A stretch of DNA of 64,000 nucleotides from assembly GCF_018380615.1 (NCBI RefSeq), contig NZ_JAGYVZ010000015.1, positions 1 through 64,000 on the forward strand. The letters run 5' to 3'. The stretch comes from Flavobacterium psychroterrae (lineage in GTDB: Bacteria; Bacteroidota; Bacteroidia; Flavobacteriales; Flavobacteriaceae). Position numbers and translations under genes: made by a program. Below the pieces are notes generated by a model that saw nothing but the letters and a program-made list of their open reading frames with translations, did not search any database and was not told the origin of the DNA. How positions within the stretch are numbered: the first letter of the stretch is position 1; every line of letters begins with the position of its first letter. This document shows, piece after piece, positions 18,059 through 27,638 of this stretch.

Positions 18059-18919
18059 TTATGGTTTTGGCTTGTAATGAAAAACGATCAAAGCAATTCC
18101 TTCGCCAGTTCTACTTTTATCTCTAATTACTGCTAATCTTAATGATGTGGCAGTAAGTTCTACTACTTTTACACTATTCCAGGTTGTAACATCACCGTGA
18201 TAATCTCCTCCGTAAAGCAATTCTACTCCTCCATTAAAAGCTAACTTATTATTGGTAATATCAAATGAATATGTTCCTGTTTTTGAAGTTTGAGCATCTG
18301 TAGCAAGAGCGGTTTGTTTTACGGTTGTATTATAATTTCCGTTTAAATCAAAATGCATTTCTCCCCAGTCTTTACTTGGCATAACCCATGAATTACTTGC
18401 ATAATCCGGAAACCAGTTCCAGTAATCTTTACCTTTTGGGTTTTCAGGAAAATCCAAGCCAGCCCATCCTACAGGATCAATAAAATCTAAAACCCATGTT
18501 TTACCTGCAACTCCGTTAGTTAACATTGTCCATTTTGGATCTCTAAAATAGGTTTCATCATTTTTAGAAACATTAATTACAACCGGAGCTGCATCAACAG
18601 AACCTCCTCTTGCGTAAGCGGTGTAATAAACGGTGTATTTACCAGCAAAAGGAAAAACAACCTTATCATCGCTTTTGTTTGAATGTCCTAATTCATTACC
18701 ATTTGCGTCAACATATCTCCAATATGCAATGACACTTGGATCTTCATTTTTTAAAATTACTTCGTTTTCATTCGCCGTACTTTGTTTTACCGAAAATTTA
18801 ATTGTTTCTGGTGTTAAACTTACAGCCGGTAAGCTGTCACGATCTTCTGCAGGCTCGCAGGAAAATAATCCAGAGCCTATGGTTATTGCAGCTATTGCTA
18901 TATATAATATTCGTTTCAT
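18059..18919 (-). CDS. Surface glycan-binding lipoprotein (SusE/SGBP-position)
   Basis: A lipoprotein directly behind SusD, the position usual for an outer-membrane surface glycan-binding protein. The start at 18919 is preferred because it begins MKRILYIAI and gives a proper signal with lipobox Cys21 (LFSCEPAED). An earlier in-frame ATG at 18946 would overlap susD and add a non-signal extension. The mature protein (286 residues in total) has a PKD/Ig-like N-terminal region (about 25-120) and a C-terminal part rich in Trp and Tyr (for example KDYWNWFPDYASNSW), typical of carbohydrate-binding surfaces. No catalytic motif is visible. It presumably hands xyloglucan to SusC/SusD. Confidence 0.78.
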   Translation of the reverse strand: MKRILYIAIAAITIGSGLFSCEPAEDRDSLPAVSLTPETIKFSVKQSTANENEVILKNEDPSVIAYWRYVDANGNELGHSNKSDDKVVFPFAGKYTVYYTAYARGGSVDAAPVVINVSKNDETYFRDPKWTMLTNGVAGKTWVLDFIDPVGWAGLDFPENPKGKDYWNWFPDYASNSWVMPSKDWGEMHFDLNGNYNTTVKQTALATDAQTSKTGTYSFDITNNKLAFNGGVELLYGGDYHGDVTTWNSVKVVELTATSLRLAVIRDKSRTGEGIALIVFHYKPKP

Positions 18920-18939
18920 AATCAATTGTTTTGAGTTAA

Positions 18940-20526
18940 TTACCAACCTGGATTTTGTTGAATAGTACCGTTAGAAAGTACAATTTGAGATTGTGGTAAT
19001 GGCAACCAGCCTAAAGTTGCTGTTCTAAAAGTCACATTAAACTGAGCATCAGTTGCGGTGTTGTCGATTGCAGCTTTTGCAACATCTACACCTTGTCTGA
19101 TCAAGTCAAAATAACGTTGTCCTTCAAGTGCTAATTCTAAACGACGTTCATCCATAATAACTGTTTTTGAAACTGTTACTCTGTGTGCTGTGTTTTTAAA
19201 AGCACGGTCACGAACTTTATCTAAATCGGCTTGAGCCAATGCATTATTTGTACCTAAATTCAATTCGGCAGCCATTAATAAAACATCTGCATAACGAATA
19301 ATCGCGTAATCCTGATAGTTATCAATTTGAAAATTCCCTCCGTTAATTTCAACAATTGCTGTTCCTGCTGCATCTGTAATCGGGCAATATTTTTTCCATG
19401 AATATCCGGTGTATTGACGTTGTTCTCTAGCTTCGGCATTAAAGTTTAAACCTTCAGCTGCAAAATCAATAATTGTGGCATCTCTGCGTGTATCTCCAGT
19501 TTCGTATGCATTGTATAATTTTGGGTTCACTGTTGCTCCACCCCAACCTGTTGCATATTTACCAATTGATCCTCCACGAGGCGCAATATTTACCTGAAAA
19601 CGGTTTCCTTCATTTAAAGCCCAGTTTCCTTTTCCTGATCCGTTGAAACGAACTGCCCAAACCATTTCGGTATTGTCTTCTCCAGCAAAATTTTCGAAAG
19701 AAGCCGCTAGCCAAAGATTAGCAAAATCAGCTACTAAACCATGTCCGCTATTACTAACAACATCATTAATATAAGCTGTAGCTTGTGCTTTTGTTACTAC
19801 TCCGGCCATATCTGCTTTTTTGTAATAATCTGTGTAGAACAAAAAGGTTCTTGCTAAATAAGCTTCGGCAGCCCATTTTGTGATACGTCCGTAATTTGCA
19901 TTTCCTTTTTGAGAGTAATTATCATTATTCAAATTATCAGCAGCAAATTTCAAATCATTTGCAATTAGTGCATAAGTTACCTCAGCAGCTTGTCTTGGCA
20001 ATTGAAATTCACTAGAAGTGATTACGTGATCTAAAGGAACGATATCTCCAAACATTTTTGCTGCCTGAAAATGAAAATGTGCTCTTAAAAAACGGGCTTC
20101 TGCTTCGTATCTTGTTTTTAATGTTGTGTCTGCTCCCCAGTTTATTTTATCAAGATTTGCTAATAAAATGTTTGCTCTGTAAATTCCTAAATAAGAGTTT
20201 TTCCAAACATCAGTATTCATGTCTTTATTGGTCACGAATAAAAAGCGATCCCATTCAACATCTGCCTGTGCATCAGCGACGCCATATCCTCCAAAACAAT
20301 CATCAGAAGCCTGCTCGCTAATCAATAACGGTCCGCCGTAAGCTTCGCGCTGTAATACATCATAAATAGCAACCAATCCCTGGTAAGCATCAGTAGGAGT
20401 TTTATAAAAATTCTCTTCTACTTTAATTGTAGAAGGTTCTGTGTCTAAAAAATCAGTGGAACAAGCTCCTAAAACGAACAAGCTTGAAACAGCAAATAAT
20501 TTTATATATGTTTTCATCGTTTTCAT
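18940..20526 (-). CDS. susD-like: SusD/RagB-family glycan-binding lipoprotein
   Basis: The SusD partner of the TonB-dependent transporter, forming the lid that captures glycans at the cell surface. It has 528 residues with lipobox Cys22 (LGACSTDFLDTEP); the STDFLDTEP start is the usual SusD signature. TPR-like helices follow (about 80-230). The C-terminal motifs DERRLELALEGQRYFDLIRQG and GWLPLPQSQI are typical of the family. It begins only 3 bases behind susC, so the pair is translationally close. Specificity for xyloglucan is inferred from the linked enzymes. Confidence 0.95.
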   Translation of the reverse strand: MKTMKTYIKLFAVSSLFVLGACSTDFLDTEPSTIKVEENFYKTPTDAYQGLVAIYDVLQREAYGGPLLISEQASDDCFGGYGVADAQADVEWDRFLFVTNKDMNTDVWKNSYLGIYRANILLANLDKINWGADTTLKTRYEAEARFLRAHFHFQAAKMFGDIVPLDHVITSSEFQLPRQAAEVTYALIANDLKFAADNLNNDNYSQKGNANYGRITKWAAEAYLARTFLFYTDYYKKADMAGVVTKAQATAYINDVVSNSGHGLVADFANLWLAASFENFAGEDNTEMVWAVRFNGSGKGNWALNEGNRFQVNIAPRGGSIGKYATGWGGATVNPKLYNAYETGDTRRDATIIDFAAEGLNFNAEAREQRQYTGYSWKKYCPITDAAGTAIVEINGGNFQIDNYQDYAIIRYADVLLMAAELNLGTNNALAQADLDKVRDRAFKNTAHRVTVSKTVIMDERRLELALEGQRYFDLIRQGVDVAKAAIDNTATDAQFNVTFRTATLGWLPLPQSQIVLSNGTIQQNPGW

Positions 20527-20529
20527 AAT

Positions 20530-23500
20530 TTAAAAGTTAACATTAAGACCCATCATGTAGGTTCTTGGCTGTGGATAATAACCTACGTCAATACCTTTTG
20601 CCCATGGCTGAGTTAAGTTACCGCTGCTATCTCTGTTTGTGTTTCCAAATCCAATTTCAGGATCCATTCCCTGATATTTTGTAAACGTGAACAGGTTGTT
20701 TGCCGCTACATATAATCTGAATTTACTAAAGAAGGCTAACTTGTTTGTTAATTTTGTTAAATCACATCCGATAGTGGCACTTTTAATTCTGTAGAAATCT
20801 GCATTTTGAACATACAAATCAGAGAATTTTGTGTAGTTCCCATTTGTATCTGCTCCGTAAGTAACTCTTGGTACTGTGTTAGAACTTCCTTCTGTTGTCC
20901 ATCTGTTTAAAACATCAGTCGTGCTATTTGTGTACGCACGAGTTGGATCGTGAATACCAAAAACGTTTTGACTTCCAGCAACTCCATAAGTATAAATAGA
21001 TAAGTCGAATGCTTTGTACGAAAGGTCAAAATTTAAACCGTAAGTAAAATCAGGATTTGGATTTCCAATTTTAGTTTTATCATCTGCATCAATTTTTCCG
21101 TCACCGTTTAAATCTACAAAACGAACATCTCCGGGAACTGCATTAGGTTGTACACCCGCAGCAACTTCACCAGCATTCTGGAAAATTCCAGCTGTTTTTA
21201 ATCCGTAGAAATAACCTATTGGCTGTCCTACTTCAACACGGTTCATTTCATCAGTTCCCTGAAACAATAAGTTGGTTTCTCCGTGAATAATTCCTTCGCT
21301 GTTGGCAACTCTTAAAACTTCATTTTCGTTATGAGAAATATTTCCGTTTACAGAGAAACTCCAGTCTTTTCCGAAATTTGTGCGGTAAGCAAGTGCAAGT
21401 TCAACACCTTTATTGCTAATATCTCCACCATTAATATAAGGAGCAGTTGCTCCTGCATAAGTTGGGATTGAAGCAAGAACCAACCAGTCTTTTGTTTTTT
21501 TATCGTAATAATCAAACGTTAAAGTAAAATTAGTAAACAAAGTAGCATCAAAACCAAAATCTAATTGCTCTGATGTTTCCCATTTTAAGTTACGGTTTGA
21601 AAGTTGATCCGGGCTTGAACCTGTTTGCAATGTTTCGTCACCTGTACCAAAATGGTAGTTTTTATTGTATGAACTAATTGTTGACATATAAGAGAATGCA
21701 GGAATCTGGTCGTTACCATTTTGTCCCCAGCTTGCTCTTAATTTAAGACTACTTACTACTTTATTTTCCGGGAAGAAGCTTTCTTTGTCTATGTTCCAAC
21801 CTGCAGAAACTGATGGGAAATTTCCGTATCTGTTTGTATCTGCAAAGTTTGATGAACCGTCTCTTCTAATTGTTGCTGTAAATAAGTATTTGTTATTGTA
21901 ATCGTACAACAAACGTCCGAAGTAAGATTGAATAGCATAATCTGCGCGGTTTCCTTTTACTGTATTTGATGTTTGATCTGTAGCATTGCTTAAATAAGCA
22001 TGTGCAAAATCATCAAAAGTTAAGTTTCTTCCTGTTGCTTCCATAAAATCTGATGTATTTTTTTTAGCAGAAGTACCTACTAATACATCAAAGTTATGCG
22101 CTCCGGCAACTGTAGCTTTGTATTGAATTGTGTTTTCAAAAATCCAACCTAATGATTTAGTTGAGTTTTGTGTTACACTTGAAACTGTGTTATTGTCATT
22201 TGAAGAAAGAGAATAAACCGGTCTGAATGAACGGTAATTGCTATCTGTCATATCAACACCAAAACTGGTTCTGTAAGTAAAGTTTTTTAAGAATTTTAAT
22301 TCTGCAAAAATATTCCCAACATAGCGGTTTGATTTAGTCTCGTTGAAGTTATTGTAGTAAAGTGATCCTAATGGATTACTGATATCAGCAGAAATAACCG
22401 AATGTGCGAAATCTCCGTTTGCATCATAAGCAGCATCAATTGGCGCAGCATTTAAGAAACTTCTGATTCCGTTGCTGTAAATTCCCTGATCTGCAACACC
22501 TGAACTTTTAATGTTTGCAAATGAGAAATTTTCTCCAATTTTTAAATGATTTTCAATTACTTCAGAAGTTGAGTTTACATTAAAAGTAACACGGTTATAA
22601 TCAGATTGATTTGTTACTCCGCCAATTAAACCTTCTTGTCCGTAATACGATAATCCTGTAGAAATTGTCGATTTTTTATCACCACCACTAATTGTAAGGG
22701 AGTGATTTTGTTTCATTGCGCCATTGTTGAATAAATCTTTCTGCCAATCGTGATTTGGGAAAGCCGCAATTTGAGCTTGTGTGTATAAAGGTGTTAAACC
22801 AGAGTTTACACGAGCTTCGTTCATAATAGTGGTATATTCCTGAGTGTTTAATAAATCCAGTTTTTTAGCCACTTGCTGAAAACCTGTGTACGTATTAAAA
22901 GCTACATTTATTTTACCTTCTTTTCCTTTTTTGGTTGTAACCAAAATTACTCCGTTTGCTGCTCTTGCACCGTAAATAGATCCTGCAGAAGCATCTTTAA
23001 GAACGTCAATTCTTTCAATAGCTGATGGGTCAAGATACCCGATTCCGTTATCTACCACAACACCATCTACTACATAAAGTGGCGTGCTGTTTCCAGCTGT
23101 ACCAACTCCACGAATGTTTACTGCCATTCCTGCTCCCGGCTGACCTGAAGTCGAAGTAACATTTACACCAGAAGCCTGACCCTGCAATGCATTTACTACA
23201 TCAAGACTCGCTACATTTTGAATGTCTTTTCCTGATACTAATGAAGTTGCAGCTGTATTTACCTTTTTCTTTTGTGTACCGTAACCGATAACTACAATTT
23301 CTTTAAGTTCAGATGTTTCTTCTTTTAGTGAAATATTGATTGTTTTTTGAGTTCCAACCGTTACTTTTTGAGTTTTATATCCAATAAAGCTGATTAATAA
23401 TACATCTCCTGCTTTTGCTTCAATTTTATAATTTCCGTCAAAATCAGTTACTGTAGCTGATTTTGTTCCTTCGACCGCAACACTTGCGCCGGGAACACCC

Positions 23501-23640
23501 ATTCCGTCAGTTGCTGATGTTACATTTCCGCTTACAGTAGATTGCGCTTGTGCAAAACCGAACTGCATCATGAATACACTAAGCAACAGCGCCATACAAA
23601 ACGAGAGCGGCGTTGTTTTAATACAATATTTGCTTTTCAT
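20530..23640 (-). CDS. susC-like: SusC/RagA-type TonB-dependent outer-membrane transporter
   Basis: An outer-membrane beta-barrel that imports oligosaccharides with SusD, powered by TonB. It has 1036 residues. A signal peptide ending FGFAQAQ is followed by a carboxypeptidase-regulatory-like domain (about 35-115, GVPGASVAVEGTKSATV), the GYGTQKKK segment, a plug domain with VNIRGVGTAGNSTPLYVVDG (about 170-190), and a 22-strand-type barrel to the C-terminal aromatic (NVNF). It lies between xylA (45-base gap) and susD (3 bases). Imported substrates are presumably large xyloglucan oligomers made by GH5. Confidence 0.95.
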   Translation of the reverse strand: MKSKYCIKTTPLSFCMALLLSVFMMQFGFAQAQSTVSGNVTSATDGMGVPGASVAVEGTKSATVTDFDGNYKIEAKAGDVLLISFIGYKTQKVTVGTQKTINISLKEETSELKEIVVIGYGTQKKKVNTAATSLVSGKDIQNVASLDVVNALQGQASGVNVTSTSGQPGAGMAVNIRGVGTAGNSTPLYVVDGVVVDNGIGYLDPSAIERIDVLKDASAGSIYGARAANGVILVTTKKGKEGKINVAFNTYTGFQQVAKKLDLLNTQEYTTIMNEARVNSGLTPLYTQAQIAAFPNHDWQKDLFNNGAMKQNHSLTISGGDKKSTISTGLSYYGQEGLIGGVTNQSDYNRVTFNVNSTSEVIENHLKIGENFSFANIKSSGVADQGIYSNGIRSFLNAAPIDAAYDANGDFAHSVISADISNPLGSLYYNNFNETKSNRYVGNIFAELKFLKNFTYRTSFGVDMTDSNYRSFRPVYSLSSNDNNTVSSVTQNSTKSLGWIFENTIQYKATVAGAHNFDVLVGTSAKKNTSDFMEATGRNLTFDDFAHAYLSNATDQTSNTVKGNRADYAIQSYFGRLLYDYNNKYLFTATIRRDGSSNFADTNRYGNFPSVSAGWNIDKESFFPENKVVSSLKLRASWGQNGNDQIPAFSYMSTISSYNKNYHFGTGDETLQTGSSPDQLSNRNLKWETSEQLDFGFDATLFTNFTLTFDYYDKKTKDWLVLASIPTYAGATAPYINGGDISNKGVELALAYRTNFGKDWSFSVNGNISHNENEVLRVANSEGIIHGETNLLFQGTDEMNRVEVGQPIGYFYGLKTAGIFQNAGEVAAGVQPNAVPGDVRFVDLNGDGKIDADDKTKIGNPNPDFTYGLNFDLSYKAFDLSIYTYGVAGSQNVFGIHDPTRAYTNSTTDVLNRWTTEGSSNTVPRVTYGADTNGNYTKFSDLYVQNADFYRIKSATIGCDLTKLTNKLAFFSKFRLYVAANNLFTFTKYQGMDPEIGFGNTNRDSSGNLTQPWAKGIDVGYYPQPRTYMMGLNVNF

Positions 23641-23685
23641 AATAGTTAAAAATTGGTTTAAAATTTAGTTAGTTACCTTACCTGA

Positions 23686-25005
23686 TTAATATGCATTCGA
23701 AATAATTTGTTCAAATAATTCCTGTCTTCCACTAAGTGGTTGTGGTTCTCCACTTGCACGGGCAATTTTGCTTAGATCTTCAAGAGATAATTCTCCTTTT
23801 TCAAACTTAGCTCCGTTTCCTCCGTCAAATGAACTGTAACGCTGCGTACGCAATTTTTTGTAATCTGTATTTTGTAGTATGTGATCTGCGCAGATTAATC
23901 CTCTTGCAAAAACATCCATTCCTGAAATGTGTGCAATGAATTTATCTTCTAAATCGATTGAATTTCTTCTCACTTTTGCATCAAAGTTTATTCCTCCACC
24001 TTGAATTCCACCACCTTCAAGAATAACTAACATAGCTTGTGTAACTTCCTGAATATTAATTGGGAATTGGTCTGTGTCCCAACCATTTTGGTAATCTCCA
24101 CGATTTGCATCAATGCTTCCTAACATTCCTGCATCAACCGCAACTTGTAATTCATGTTCAAATGAATGTCCTGCAAGTGTAGCGTGATTTACTTCAAGAT
24201 TTAATTTGAAATCATTTTGAAGTCCGTATTTATTAATGAAACCTAATGACGTCGCTGCATCATAATCGTATTGATGTTTTGTAGGTTCCATAGGTTTTGG
24301 TTCAATTAGGAAGTTTCCTTTAAAACCTTCTTTACGAGCATAATCTTTACACGTATTTAAGAATCTGCCTAAATGGTCTAATTCTCTTTTCATGTCTGTG
24401 TTTAACAAACTCATGTATCCTTCACGACCTCCCCAGAAAACATAATTCTCACCACCTAATGCAATAGTTGCATCGATTGCGATTTTTGCCTGAGCTCCTG
24501 AATATGCCAAAACATCAAAATTTGGGTTGGTTGCAGCACCATTCATGTAGCGAGGATTACTGAATAAATTTGAAGTTCCCCACAACAATTTAATTCCGGA
24601 CTCTTGTTGTTTTTGTTTTGCATATTCAACCATAGTCTGAATACGAGTTTCAAATTCAGCTAATGTTGGCGCATCATCAACAACGTCAACATCATGAAAA
24701 CAGTAATATGGCAAACCTAACTTAGTCATGAATTCAAAAGCCGCATCCATTTTGTCTTTGGCTCTTAAAATTGCATTTTCATTTTTATCCCAGGAAAAAG
24801 TTTCAGTCGAAGCTCCAAACGGATCTCCTCCCGTATTACATAGCGTATGCCAGTAAGCCATTGAAAAGCGCAAATGCTCTTTTAATGTTTTTCCCGCAAC
24901 AACACGATTTTCATCGTACCATTTAAACGCTAACGGATTATCACTTTCTCTACCTTCGAACTTAATTGTGTCGATGTTTTTAAAATATTGATTAGTTGTG
25001 CTCAT
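23686..25005 (-). CDS. xylA: Xylose isomerase
   Basis: A cytoplasmic D-xylose to D-xylulose isomerase. It has 439 residues, the length of the class II enzymes common in Bacteroidetes. Family signatures are visible: the active-site His in YYCFHDVDVVDDAP (about 103), VFWGGREGY (about 195) and metal ligands in GSIDANRGD (about 305). It sits 11 bases behind xylB and 45 bases before susC, so sugar catabolism genes head the same operon as the glycan uptake system. This directly links xylose released by GH31 to metabolism. Confidence 0.96.
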   Translation of the reverse strand: MSTTNQYFKNIDTIKFEGRESDNPLAFKWYDENRVVAGKTLKEHLRFSMAYWHTLCNTGGDPFGASTETFSWDKNENAILRAKDKMDAAFEFMTKLGLPYYCFHDVDVVDDAPTLAEFETRIQTMVEYAKQKQQESGIKLLWGTSNLFSNPRYMNGAATNPNFDVLAYSGAQAKIAIDATIALGGENYVFWGGREGYMSLLNTDMKRELDHLGRFLNTCKDYARKEGFKGNFLIEPKPMEPTKHQYDYDAATSLGFINKYGLQNDFKLNLEVNHATLAGHSFEHELQVAVDAGMLGSIDANRGDYQNGWDTDQFPINIQEVTQAMLVILEGGGIQGGGINFDAKVRRNSIDLEDKFIAHISGMDVFARGLICADHILQNTDYKKLRTQRYSSFDGGNGAKFEKGELSLEDLSKIARASGEPQPLSGRQELFEQIISNAY

Positions 25006-25016
25006 TATTACTATTA

Positions 25017-26510
25017 TTATTGTTCTATTTTAATTTGATTTTTCCATTCCTGATATAAATCCTGATATTGACTTGTCAGGATTTTGTTGGGTTCTATTCG
25101 GTCTAAACATTGCAATCCTGAAAAAGCTTCGTCAAGCGAATTGTAAAATCCAAAACCGTAAGCAGCGCCTCTTGCAGCACCTTCGGCTCCTGAAGTATTG
25201 TATAATTCTAAAGTAGTTTGCGTAGTATTGGTGAAGATTTCCCTGAAAACCGGACTTAAAAACAAGTTTGAATTTCCTGCACGAACTACAGTTCCTGAAA
25301 CTCCAACTTCTTTCATTACATCAAAACCATAATTCATGGCAAACACGATTCCTTCGCAGGCAGCACGCACTAAATGAGATGGTTGATGAATGTTGAAATT
25401 TAAATTCTGGATTCCTGATGTTGCATTTTTGTTATTAAAAATACGTTCAACACCATTTCCGAAAGGGTAAAAACGAAGTCCGTTGCTTCCTGCTGCTACT
25501 TTTGCAGCTTCGGCATTTAGTTTTTCGTACGCAATTAATTCGGCTCTGTCAACCGACATGATTTTTCGCAACCATTGGTATAAAATTCCAGAACCATTAA
25601 TGCACAGCATAACGCCATTTCGCTTTTCGCCCTCCGTATTATTGACGTGTAAAAAAGTATTGATTCTGTTTTGTTTGTCGTAAGCATCCTGATCGCTTAC
25701 GGCATAAACTACTGCCGAAGTTCCGGCTGTTGTAGCGATTTCGCCGGGTTTTAAAACATTCAATGACAATGCATTGTTTGGTTGATCTCCTGCGCGGTAT
25801 GTTATTTTAGCATCCGGATTTAATCCTAATTCTTGTGCAATGTCTGAGTGAATTGTTGCCTGAATTCCAAAATTTGAAACAATTTCAGGAACAATATCTG
25901 ATGATAATCCCATTTGAGAAAGAATTTCTGTTGCTAGTTTTCCTTCTGAGAAATTCCATAAAGCCGCTTCTGATAATCCTGAAGTACTTATTTGTGCTAC
26001 TTTGGATAATTTGGCAGCAATAAAATCTCCGGGAAGCATCATGTATTTTGCTTTTGCGAAAACTTCCGGCTGATTGTCTTTTACCCATTTTAGTTTTGAA
26101 GCAGTAAAATTTCCCGGACTTCCTAAAATTTGTTTTTGACAATTTTCAGCACCAATCTGATCATAAATTTCATCTCCGATAATTGCTGCACGACTGTCAC
26201 ACCAAATAATCGAAGAACGAACGGGATTCAAGTTTTCATCGGTTAAAACCAAACCGTGCATTTGATATGCAATCCCAATTCCGGCAATTTTTTTTAAATC
26301 AATATTAGATTTTGAACCTAATTGTTTGATTCCGTCTTTAACAAATTGCCACCAGGATTCAGGATCTTGTTCTGCCCAGCCAAATTCCTGAGCAATAATT
26401 GGCATTTCAAAATCAGGAACGCTAACAGCGCCAATAGTTGTTCCTTTTTCAGGATCAAACACTGATAATTTTATCGAAGAGCTTCCTAAATCAATTCCTA
26501 AAAAAAACAT
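25017..26510 (-). CDS. xylB: Xylulokinase
   Basis: An FGGY-family kinase phosphorylating D-xylulose to xylulose 5-phosphate for the pentose phosphate pathway. It has 497 residues. The N-terminal phosphate-binding loop is FLGIDLGSSSIKLS. The conserved catalytic Asp is in RAGDQPNNALS (about 241). TTAGTSAVVYAV and the C-terminal GAEGAARGAA adenosine-binding segment are present. It is the first gene of the minus-strand operon, and its upstream 390 bases are shared with the divergent Nudix-type regulators. Confidence 0.94.
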   Translation of the reverse strand: MFFLGIDLGSSSIKLSVFDPEKGTTIGAVSVPDFEMPIIAQEFGWAEQDPESWWQFVKDGIKQLGSKSNIDLKKIAGIGIAYQMHGLVLTDENLNPVRSSIIWCDSRAAIIGDEIYDQIGAENCQKQILGSPGNFTASKLKWVKDNQPEVFAKAKYMMLPGDFIAAKLSKVAQISTSGLSEAALWNFSEGKLATEILSQMGLSSDIVPEIVSNFGIQATIHSDIAQELGLNPDAKITYRAGDQPNNALSLNVLKPGEIATTAGTSAVVYAVSDQDAYDKQNRINTFLHVNNTEGEKRNGVMLCINGSGILYQWLRKIMSVDRAELIAYEKLNAEAAKVAAGSNGLRFYPFGNGVERIFNNKNATSGIQNLNFNIHQPSHLVRAACEGIVFAMNYGFDVMKEVGVSGTVVRAGNSNLFLSPVFREIFTNTTQTTLELYNTSGAEGAARGAAYGFGFYNSLDEAFSGLQCLDRIEPNKILTSQYQDLYQEWKNQIKIEQ

Positions 26511-26551
26511 TTGTGGTACTTTTTATTTAGTTATAACTTTGTCCCTTTTCA

Positions 26552-26598
26552 ACTTATAGTCAAACTGAACTTATCTTATGGTTATTTTGACTACAAGT
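26552..26598. promoter_or_regulatory. Candidate operator, 13-base inverted repeat
   Basis: ACTTATAGTCAAA (26552-26564) faces TTTGACTACAAGT (26586-26598), complementary at 12 of 13 positions with a 21-base spacer. It lies 42-88 bases upstream of xylB, where a repressor or activator would be expected to bind. Binding by the Nudix-type regulators is an inference. Confidence 0.45.
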
Positions 26599-26740
26599 GT
26601 AAAACATTTTTTCTATATTAACAAAATATTAGGGTTATTTTTTTTCGATTCTGATTAATAGAATGTGATTATTATGAATACAATAATATATCGGTTTAAA
26701 CAGCCGAAAAAAATATCAAAAAAATAACGAATTAGCAATT

Positions 26741-26812
26741 TGACAATCAGCGGTTTAAGAATTATTATTTTAGAATAGCATTTTTAAACAATTCCCAAAC
26801 AACTGATTGTCA
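26741..26812. promoter_or_regulatory. Second inverted repeat in the divergent region
   Basis: TGACAATCAG (26741-26750) is exactly repeated in inverse at 26803-26812, separated by 52 bases. The right arm ends 88 bases before the first regulator's start. It could be a second operator pair or a chance repeat. Confidence 0.3.
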
Positions 26813-26900
26813 GAAAATTATTTCGTTAAGAAAAATATAAAGCTTTTATAAAGGCTACTATTCATTTTATTTATTTAATTTGTCAAAATTTAAATAGCAT

Positions 26901-27617
26901 ATGGTTAAAAATGTAGAGAACGATTCGGCTTTAAAAAACGAGCCAACCGCAATGAATGCGATCACGATTGACTGTGTGATATTTGGTTTTGATAAAGGAA
27001 GTTTAGAAGTACTTTTGGTACAGCACGGAGAAGGAATCAGTAAAGGAAAATGGGGACTTCCGGGAGGTTGGATCTATAAAAAAGAAAGTACTGACAATGC
27101 CGCACACCGTTTATTGAACGAACTTACGGGTCTTGATAATATTTATCTGGAGCAGTTAAAAGCATTTGGGGATCCGGACCGTTTCCCGCTTCGACGCGTT
27201 ATTACGATTGGTTATTATGCGCTTGTAAAACGGGAAGATTATAATATTAAAGCTGGTTTTACGGCTTCTGACGCAAAATGGTACAAGATTAATAGTATCC
27301 CGGATTTGATTTACGATCATAACGAGATTCTATCTTATAGTTTACAGCATCTTCGCAATAGAGTTCGTCAGGCTCCGATTGGTTTTAATCTTTTGCCTGA
27401 AAAATTTACCTTATTACAATTAATGCATTTATATGAAGAGGTTTTAGGAATTGAAATGGACAAATCTAATTTCCGCCGAAAAATTCTGCACATGAAATTA
27501 TTAGTTGCACTTGATGAAAAACAACAGGACGTTTCGCACAGAGCGGCAAAATTGTACCAGTTTGATTCGGCTATTTATAAAAAACTTACTGAAAAAGGAT
27601 TCAATTTTGAATTTTAA
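26901..27617 (+). CDS. Nudix-domain transcriptional regulator (NrtR/AraR-like), first of two
   Basis: A regulator built of an N-terminal Nudix fold (about 20-155) and a C-terminal winged-helix DNA-binding region (about 160-238). The Nudix box keeps its opening Gly and Glu (GGWIYKKE), but the catalytic part reads RLLNELTGL instead of REUxEExGU, so hydrolysis is unlikely and ligand sensing is likely. In Bacteroidetes, proteins of this architecture control pentose catabolism (the arabinose regulator AraR is the known example). Here it is divergent from xylB/xylA, so xylose or an intermediate is the probable signal. A paralogue follows 21 bases downstream. Specific ligand and operator are inferred. 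Confidence 0.85.
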   Translation: MVKNVENDSALKNEPTAMNAITIDCVIFGFDKGSLEVLLVQHGEGISKGKWGLPGGWIYKKESTDNAAHRLLNELTGLDNIYLEQLKAFGDPDRFPLRRVITIGYYALVKREDYNIKAGFTASDAKWYKINSIPDLIYDHNEILSYSLQHLRNRVRQAPIGFNLLPEKFTLLQLMHLYEEVLGIEMDKSNFRRKILHMKLLVALDEKQQDVSHRAAKLYQFDSAIYKKLTEKGFNFEF

Positions 27618-27638
27618 TAATCGCTTATAAAAGCAAAA

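Larger units (their letters stand above)
26511..26900. promoter_or_regulatory. Divergent control region between the operon and its regulators
   Basis: This 390-base AT-rich, gene-free region must hold the promoters of the xylB-led operon and of the first Nudix-type regulator. I found no convincing TANNTTTG box for either direction. Two inverted repeats stand out and are listed separately (26552-26598 and 26741-26812). Confidence 0.7.

Noticed and set aside
18944..18946. ATG as start of the glycan-binding lipoprotein
   Set aside because: It overlaps susD and puts nine extra residues ahead of a good lipoprotein signal.
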